Source of the DNA: Campylorhamphus procurvoides | Lineage: Eukaryota; Chordata; Aves; Passeriformes; Dendrocolaptidae | Direction of reading: 5' to 3' | DNA length: 64,000 nucleotides | Assembly (NCBI GenBank): GCA_013396655.1 | Contig: WBMV01008303.1 | Coordinates: 124,001 to 188,000 of the forward strand | Shown: piece after piece, positions 56,806 through 64,000 of the stretch | Layout: each line of letters begins with the position of its first letter | How positions within the stretch are numbered: the stretch's first letter is position 1 | The notes under the pieces: model-generated | Databases searched by the model: none | What the model was told of the DNA's origin: nothing | What the model saw: the letters and a program-made list of their open reading frames with translations, nothing else | Program-made: the position numbers and the translations under genes

Positions 56806-58948
56806 CACACTTATGGCTTACAAATTCCCCAAGGGAAGAGGAAAAATACTCTAAGTGGTGATGCCGTAGGTGTGGTGTTTGAAACGTTTCATTAACTCTT
56901 TTTAAGGACAATGATTGTGCAAAAAGGAACTCAAGGAACGTCAGGGGCAGGTTGACATCAACTGCATTGGCACTTTAAGGGACATGTGTAATTGGCCAAA
57001 ACTTGCATTTGCAGTTTGCATATCCTTTATAGAAGATGTATAAAAGAATACTGAAACAAAACATGACAAAAATTCCAAATCCCTTTGCAACAGCATTAAA
57101 CTACTTCCAAGGAAAGCATGAGTTTCAACTCTTCTCATGATTATGTTTATTTTGGATTTTTAGAAGACAGAGATTTTTTCCCCCTTTGTTTTTGCAGCAA
57201 TCTTAGAGGGACTATGAATACATCTGAGTCTTGGTTTTGGCAAGTATTTTCCATATTTCTTTTACAAGTATTGTCTTTGATAATAGTCTCTTAATGTCAG
57301 TAACATTCTCCTCTTGGCTGTTCCTCATAAGGTAATGAGGGATGAAAGGTGATGAGTGCTAAAATTCTGTAAGTGGCACATATTCCAAACTATGTAGGTT
57401 TTGTTGTGTTCAGTATGGCTGAAAATGATACTAAAAATCTGGTGACAGGTTTTATTTAACATTCTTACTGGTTCTTACATAGTTTTTGAAATGTGTACTG
57501 ATAGGTAGGAAATTTTTCACAGATCCTTGTCTACAGACATACATGTTATACAGGTATAAATCCACTTCCCAAAGTGATTTAGGACTTTTTCCTGTAAAAT
57601 AAATACCCTAAGTTCAGGATAATATAAGAAGGAACAGGTAGCATCCATGTGTCTTGACAACATCTGGAAATTGTTCTCATCCTTAATCAGGCTGATTTTC
57701 TTTCTCTGTGTTATGAAGAAAAGAAGAGCAATTAGGCCACCCAGGAGAATCTGAAGTAAACAACATGAATTTTACTTTTGAGGTGAAAAAAAAGTACACT
57801 GAGAAATGCCTTATACTGTTGAAAAATGGAAAAAAAAACCACAAAAAAACCCCAAAAACCAGCACCAGAAACTCTTGCAGTGTTTTGATGCTGTTGTATA
57901 CAAGATTTGGTGTTTGTAGAATTCACTGCACTGATTTTAATAGCCTGCTTCAAAACCATTTTGGCTTGGGTACCAAACTTATATAAAAAATAAGTGATAA
58001 AAAGGCTCCTTAAAAATTGCAAGATGGATACAAGGAGACAATAGAGCTTAAGTCCTCTCCAAACACTTTATCCATCTTCCATCTTTATCCATCTTTTTTG
58101 TCTCATCTACTGCATGTATTGTTTTTTATTTTTGCTTCATAAGTTGGTCTTATCTGTGCACTTATTCTTGCAGGTCTGGGGTGGAACTAGAAACGTCTGT
58201 GGGTGTCATGTGTTTCTGAGCACAGGCATGAAGGGAGTTCAAGGGGAAGGCTTTTCTAGAGCAGCTTTAGTTGAGCTCAGAAAGAGATTGCTGGAACTAA
58301 GCAACACTGTGCTCATAACTTCTTTCCTCCCCTTCCTTTGCAGGTCCTTTTGTTTCTTTCCTATTTGTTTCTCTGCAGTTACTTTGGTATTTCTTTGTTC
58401 CTACAACTAATATGAATGTTACTGTCCTCACAGAAATTTCTTTCAAGACAAAGTTTAGCAGAGCTTTAAAATGGAAAGCATTCTGAAAATAGAGTGCTGA
58501 GAAGTGCAACAAAAAAAAATAACATACATAAGTTTGGCCTGGAAACAATTTTATTATATATAACTTAAATATATAACTGAAACAAAGTAGAAAAGTATTG
58601 AAGGGGGAAAGAAATCTAAATAAACTATTTGTCCATTGCTCACAGGTATGCAGTTGGATGTTGCTACCTTTAACGTATCATGGAGAACAAGAAGCAAAAT
58701 CTCATGTTCTTTCTTCAGCTGTTCTGTCTCTGTGTGAAGCCTTATCCAGCTATTTTCTGCCATCCATAATAGTCTTGTATACAAAGATAAAAACTAAGGA
58801 CATTTTGTTTATGCTTTAACTTACTCAAGAGCAGAGGCAGTAGCCTTTCTCCTAAGCTAAGCAGGCAAACAAAGAACTTCTGTCACTGTAGTGACATTTG
58901 AAATGGATATTACATTGGTTTTTGCTCAGAGGTTTTAAGAAGTCCTCG
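56806..58948. other. Unique sequence, no gene recognised
   Basis: AT-rich DNA with an A/C-rich run at 57826-57860; no exon or transposon recognised. Confidence 0.45.
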
Positions 58949-59750
58949 TGTGGTGGTTTAGTTTTCTTGGTTTTGGTCCAGGCCTTCCCTGGTAACAGGG
59001 TTATAACTAAGGAAGAATTCCACACCATTCCTTCACGTAATCAGGTGAATATAAGAGAAGGAGGGAAGGTTTCCTCCCTCTCTTCCTTTTGGGTGCTTGG
59101 GAAGGCAGCAGGTCTCGTGTGTTGGCATCGCTCTTATCTCTGAGCTGAGGCCTCTCTCAGTGCTGCTGTCTGAAGTGGAGATTTTTGCTATTTCTCTGAG
59201 GGAAGTTTGGTGAGAATTTATTGTGTTAGTTACTTTATTGAGCTTTGCCCTGAGTTTTTGAGGGTGTGTATCTGTTTTGTTTTGATTTGCTTTTACGCAT
59301 TTTTGCCCCTCTTCCCTTTTCACCCTTTTCTCTTTTGGGGTTGTTTGGGATTCTTGTTCTATATATTCATAGCGTTTAACTGTATAGAACCGTAATATAT
59401 GTCAATATATAAATATTTTTTACTACAATTTTCTTTTGGTACTTTTTTCTCTCTCTTGGGAGGGGGGAATCTGTGNGCCCTGAGTTTTTGAGGGTGTGTA
59501 TCTGTTTTGTTTTGATTTGCTTTTACGCATTTTTGCCCCTCTTCCCTATTCACCCTTTTCTCTTTTGGGGTTGTTTGGGATTCTTGTTCTATATATTCAT
59601 AGCGTTTAACTGTATAGAACCGTAATATATGTCAATATATAAATATTTTTTACTACAATTTTCTTTTGGTACTTTTTTCTCTCTCTTGGGAGGGGGGAAT
59701 CTGTGTGGCCAACAGCTGGGTGTGGCAGGAAGCCAACCCAAACCTCCACA
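58949..59750 (+). mobile_element. LTR of an endogenous retrovirus, with internal assembly duplication
   Basis: It starts TGTGGTGGTTTAG and ends CCTCCACA. The flanks are CCTCG on the left and CCTCA on the right, a 4-of-5 match for a target-site duplication. The 802-base span includes a 229-base segment present twice around an N (59476), so the real LTR would be about 572 bases. No viral coding sequence is present. Confidence 0.6.
59247..59705. repeat. Tandem duplication around single N (59476)
   Basis: 59247-59475 and 59477-59705 are 229-base copies with one visible difference (T at 59318, A at 59548). Each copy abuts the N exactly, which suggests two overlapping contig ends left unmerged. 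Confidence 0.9.
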
Positions 59751-59797
59751 CCTCAGTAATGAATGACGATACATACCCAAAGGTGATTTTCTTCACA

Positions 59798-60135
59798 TGG
59801 AATCATTTAGGCTGGAAAAGACAACCAAGACCATCGAGTCCAACCTCTGACCATCCCCACCTTGTCCCTCAGCCCAGAGCACTGAGTGCCACGTCCAGCC
59901 ATTCCTTGGACACCTCCAGGGTTGGGGATTCCAAACCTCCCCAGGCAGCCCCTTCCAGTGATGACCACCCTTTCCAGGAAGAAATTCTTCCTCATGTCCA
60001 ACCTGCCCCTCCCCTGGCACAGCCTGAGGCTGTTCCCTCTCCTCCTGTCCCTGTTCTCTAGGAGCAGAGCCTGACCCCTTCCCAGCTCCTCCCTCCTGGC
60101 AGGGAATTGGAGAGAGCAAGAAGGTCCCCCTGTGA
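59798..60135 (-). mobile_element. CR1 LINE 3' fragment
   Basis: GGAATCATTTAGGCTGGAAA, then GACCATCGAGTCCAACCTC and GAAATTCTTCCTCATGTCCA give a CR1 in minus orientation, about 340 bases. Confidence 0.9.
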
Positions 60136-60464
60136 TGCCATAAGATTCTTAAGATTTGCAGCATATAGATTTTTTATATAGTTGTATAGTTTCTAGCACT
60201 TTAAAATCGCAGCTAGCAGTTACTTAACCCCTTTCTCATGCTCTGTATCAAATTCTCAAGAACAAGCTTTCTGCCTTTCTTTTTAGGGGACATAATTTCT
60301 TCCTTTCTCCATTTGCCTTATCATAATAACAATGAAGACATTAGAAGAAGGAACAATGATGGGAAAAGAGGGAATTGAAAGACAGAAAGAAAATGAAAGG
60401 AAGCATCAAGGAATAGAAATAGAATAATGTTTAAGGTCTTGCTGGTTGTGGAGTCTCCTGCAAG

Positions 60465-61135
60465 TGAACAACATCCCTTTTCCCCAGGAAAGAAAGCCAG
60501 TAGCCTCAGTGTTTCAGAATCAGATGCTGGGCTGCCCAAGACACTCCATGGGCAGCAACTTTTTTCTGTCCAGGCCTTTTTTTTTTTTTCTGGGAGTAAT
60601 CTTTGGCCCTATCCAATTTTGGGAAGCAGAAATGCCATTTCAGCGCTTGGCTCCTGCATGCGAACCACAGTCCTTTTCCCCCAGGAATGAAAACCTGTAG
60701 CCTCGGTGTCTCAGTCACAGCTGTTTCCCCCAGGAAAGAAAGCCCGTTTTCTTTCACAGGGCAGAATGAACATATCCCCAGTGTTTCAGAGGCAGATGAT
60801 GTGCTCCCCATGCCAAAGATCTTTCTTTCCTGGCACCATTGGTCTGGAAGCAATCCCTAAACATAACCAATTTCGGAGGTGGAATCAGTTTTGGTGGTGG
60901 TCTCCCTGAAGAGAATGATGGTTCTTTCCCATAGGAAGAAAAATACTTAAGCCCAGTGTTTCAGGGCTGCCCATGGCAGGTAATAACCAGCAAGATCTTT
61001 CTGTCCTGGCACCTTTATTCTGGGAGCAATCCTTGAATATATACAATTTTGGATGTGAAACAGACATTTTGGTAGTGGTCTCCTGAAAGAGAATGACAGT
61101 TTTTTCCCATAGGAAATAAAGTGCTTTCCCCAGGA
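60465..61135. repeat. Degenerate repeat block, unknown family
   Basis: Diverged motifs recur: CCCAGGAAAGAAAGCC-like at about 60483, 60680, 60728, 60926 and 61105; TCTGGGAGTAATC...CAATTTTGGG-like at about 60590, 60842 and 61018; and GTGTTTCAG several times. Spacings of about 250 and 176 bases point to an imperfect tandem array. I do not recognise the family. Confidence 0.6.
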
Positions 61136-63049
61136 AAATTCAGGTAGCTTTGTGTGAGATTAATTAATTTCTGTTTTGAGGTGGGAGTCACATTTCTTTT
61201 GTGATTTGGGTCATAGTTCCTCTCTGTGTCATGATAACCAGTTTTGAATCCACACTTTGCATGGTCTTGGTGAATTTAGTTGCTTTTCCTACTCTACAGT
61301 GCTATCAGTTTAAGCTGTGGAACCTGTACAGTGGGAATGTAAAAGCAAAGCTTTGAGCTTTTTGTCCTGGTCCTTTCAGTGTCTGAGCATTTAGTGGTAA
61401 GGTTCAGTTTTGGATCTTGACTGTGTGAGGCTGAAGGATTGTGATGGAATGTGGAGCTGTGAAGGAAGGTGCACATACCAGGTGCATGGTGCTGTTCAGG
61501 GGGTGCACTATAAGGTGCAGCCAACAGTTTGCTCGTCTGACACGTTTGTTGTATTTTTGCTGCATGTTTTCAATTTTATCACTGGATTCTGCGAGAAGGA
61601 AAAATTTATTAGTAATCATTTAATATTTATATACATTTAAAATTGGAAAGGAGTTCTTGTTGCTGTTTGAATGTGGTGGAAAAAAGAGTTTGCATGTGAA
61701 ATGGAAAGCTCAGAAAACTCTTTCTGTTCTGACACCTTTCGTTTGAGACTGGTGACTAAATTATTTCACCTCTGGATTAGCACTTTGGGTGTTTGTGTTA
61801 TGTGTATACAGTGCTATCCAGTGCAACTGTTGAAAGGTGAGAACGTCCACTGGATGGTGGTGTGTACTTGAAAAAGATGTAAATGTATTGGTTCTCTCCA
61901 AAGAACCAAATGTGAAGATCCAAAATTGAAAACATCCTCCCCTGCTCTCAAAGAAAATGTAAAAACACAGAAAGATTTCACTGACCTGACCTTCCATTTC
62001 CAAACATGTATTCACACAACACCACCACACACACAGCCCCAGCAAATTCCTGCCATTCAGCTCAATTCTGCTCACACATACCCTGCTTTTTCCATACCCT
62101 GGACATTCCCAGACCATTTCTGTTCTGCTGTGCCCAGTCTCTGCTCAACACCAGAATGAGCCAGGGTTCCTGGAACACCCAACACTTCAAGTCTGAAACG
62201 TCAGCCTTTCTGCACCATATTTATTTAGAAACAAAAACATTGCATTTCATCACATACGAGATTTGATCCTGCAAACTCAGATTTATATCTTTTTAGTTTT
62301 TACAAACAGACATTTTAACAAGTAAATAAAAGCCATTATCATTTGTCCACCTTTCTTCAAAGTGTAAATGTTCATTGTAAATGTCTCCATTTTTAAAATA
62401 GGCATGTGCTGTATCTTGTCAGTTGTCTACACGAAATTCTACCAGAGTCTGATGAAACAGGATAAAGAATGACAACAAAATGGAAAACTACACACCAAGA
62501 AATGAGAAATAGAAACTTTTAAAAAGTCATCCCTAATTCTGTTACAGCCATCCATGGACAGATCAAACCCCCAATTTCTCCTTTCTAAAGTACCACAGCC
62601 CTGCATTGCCCTTCTTAGCCTATTTGAACAGAGATCTTTAAACTGAAACACTTGCTTTATCAACTCCTCCTGATACAATTCCTTTCAAATGAGCCACCCC
62701 CTCTCTGTAAAGTTTCCTTGCACCCTCAGATCCTTGATCATCTCCAAAACCAGTTCTCACAGTGCTGCCATATTCCAAGCAACTGATGGAGAAGTTAATT
62801 GCAAGTCCTGCATAGATTTGTTCATTCTTTTAGGAAACATGAGTCAGGAGCTAGAAGGAAAAATCAAACAAAATGCTGACAAATCATTTTTCCTGTGGGT
62901 AAATCTCTTCTTGAAGATATAAAGGAATCTCTGGAAATTATCCAACTTATTCTCCACTCCCCCTGCCAAACATTCAAAGCAGGATTAACTCAGAGCAGGG
63001 TGCTTAAGGATCTTCTTGAAAACCTCCAGAGGTGGCAGAGGGACTTTTT
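61136..63049. other. Unique sequence, no gene recognised
   Basis: No recognisable exon. Part of it (62887-62983) is repeated at the right end of the window after an N. Confidence 0.5.
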
Positions 63050-63330
63050 AGAGGGATAGACAGTGACAGGACAAGAGACAATGGCTTTACGATGGAGAAG
63101 GGCAGGCTTGGATTAGATATTGGGAAGGAATTCTTCCCTGTGAGGGTGGGCAGGCCCTGGCACAGGTTGCCCAGAGAAGCTGTGGCTGCCCCAACCCTAA
63201 AAGTGTTCAAGGCCAGGTTGGACAGGGCTCGGAGAAACCTGGACTAGTGAAAGGTGCCCCTGCCATGGGCAGGGGGTCCAAGAGAAAGAGCTTTATAGTC
63301 CCTTCCAACCCAGACCACTCTATAATTCTG
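63050..63330 (+). mobile_element. CR1 LINE 3' end
   Basis: It contains TTCTTCCCTGTGAGGGTGGG, GAAGCTGTGGCTGCCCCAAC and CCCTTCCAACCCAGACCACT. Plus orientation, young group. Confidence 0.92.
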
Positions 63331-63639
63331 CAGATAACTGCACAGTCTCAATCCTCATTCCCTAAGCCATCCAGCACCAGTGTCAGGGTCCTGCCAGCAG
63401 CCCAGTAGTTTGGAGAACAAGCCATCCCATGCTCTGCATGCTCTGCACATGCTAGTAACCCAAACCAAACCAGCTGAGCTCTCCCATTGCCTTGCCTCTC
63501 TGTGCATTGCTTTGCATTAGCTTTCATACCAGTTCCCCACCTGGATTTGCCTACATCTTTCCTGGCCCTACTATGCCTTTCATGCCCCTATTTTGACTTG
63601 CATTACCTAAGAAAGTTCACTGAGTCCAACTCTTAAGTG

Positions 63640-63900
63640 AATGGCCTCCCTCTCCTCTGCTTTGCCTTGCCTCCCCAACCTTGCCTTGCCTCCCCTGCCA
63701 CTCCATTTCCTTGCTTTGCCTTCTATTAATTTCACTTGCCTTGTCTTGCCTTACAAGCCACTCCTTTGACTTGCATCACTTTGCCTACCACTTTCCTGTG
63801 CCTTCCCTTGCCTACCCCTTTCTTGCCTTATCTTTTCTGCTGCTCATTTCCTGCTATTGCCTTGCCTATCCTGCCTTCACTTGCCTTGCTCTGACTACAC
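63640..63900. repeat. Pyrimidine-rich (CTTGC)n-like low-complexity tract
   Basis: Irregular TTGCC/CTTGC units with interruptions, ending at the single N (63903). The tract probably broke the assembly here. Confidence 0.8.
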
Positions 63901-63903
63901 GTN

Positions 63904-64000
63904 TTTTTCCTGTGGGTAAATCTCTTCTTGAAGATATAAAGGAATCTCTGGAAATTATCCAACTTATTCTCCACTCCCCCTGCCAAACATTCAAAGCAGG
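63904..64000. repeat. Second copy of 62887-62983 after a single N
   Basis: All 97 bases after the N match 62887-62983 (offset 1017), with no difference seen, and the match runs off the window. Confidence 0.9.

Noticed and set aside
59666..60164. Open frames over 120 codons near 60 kb
   Set aside because: They overlie an LTR end and a minus-oriented CR1 3' region, which does not encode protein here.
46555..64000. Possible SLC6A1 exons, expected next to HRH1 by human synteny
   Set aside because: No transporter-like exon on either strand; the gene, if present, lies beyond the window.

Overview
The window is vertebrate nuclear DNA, almost certainly from a bird and perhaps a songbird. It is intron-rich, carries many truncated CR1 retrotransposon 3' ends, has several LTR-type elements, and holds two recognisable single-copy vertebrate genes in their conserved order. 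No prokaryotic gene, plasmid, CRISPR array or structural RNA gene was seen.

Region 1 (1 to about 22.7 kb, minus strand) is ATG7, the E1-like activating enzyme of autophagy. Sixteen consecutive coding exons (19508 down to 632) join in one open frame of 658 residues, all with GT-AG borders. The last ~50 codons lie beyond position 1. The gene starts in a CpG island near 22.2-22.9 kb that holds two CRE-type sites, a 24-bp GC minisatellite and a 127-bp assembly gap.

Region 2 (22.9-30.4 kb) is intergenic, with an old CR1 beside the ATG7 promoter, a second CR1 at 29 kb and one LTR-like GC-rich block.

Region 3 (30.4 to about 42.9 kb, minus strand) is HRH1, the histamine H1 receptor. Its reading frame lies in one exon (30392-31816, 474 residues), with a predicted splice acceptor at 31936 and two very short upstream ORFs in the leader. 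A second CpG island at 42.3-42.9 kb has a strong minus-strand splice donor at 42503 and is the best candidate for a distal HRH1 first exon.

Region 4 (about 43-64 kb) has no recognisable coding exon. It contains CR1 fragments in both orientations, three LTR candidates, a degenerate repeat block (60.4-61.1 kb) and pyrimidine-rich simple sequence. Two single-N positions (59476, 63903) are each followed by a second copy of nearby sequence, which looks like unmerged contig ends.

ATG7 and HRH1 are in tandem on the same strand, matching the HRH1-ATG7 order on human 3p25. They work in unrelated processes (autophagy conjugation; histamine signalling). I found no evidence of a new biological system. 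The best leads are the ATG7 81-bp exon, the HRH1 leader uORFs, promoter architecture and assembly duplications.
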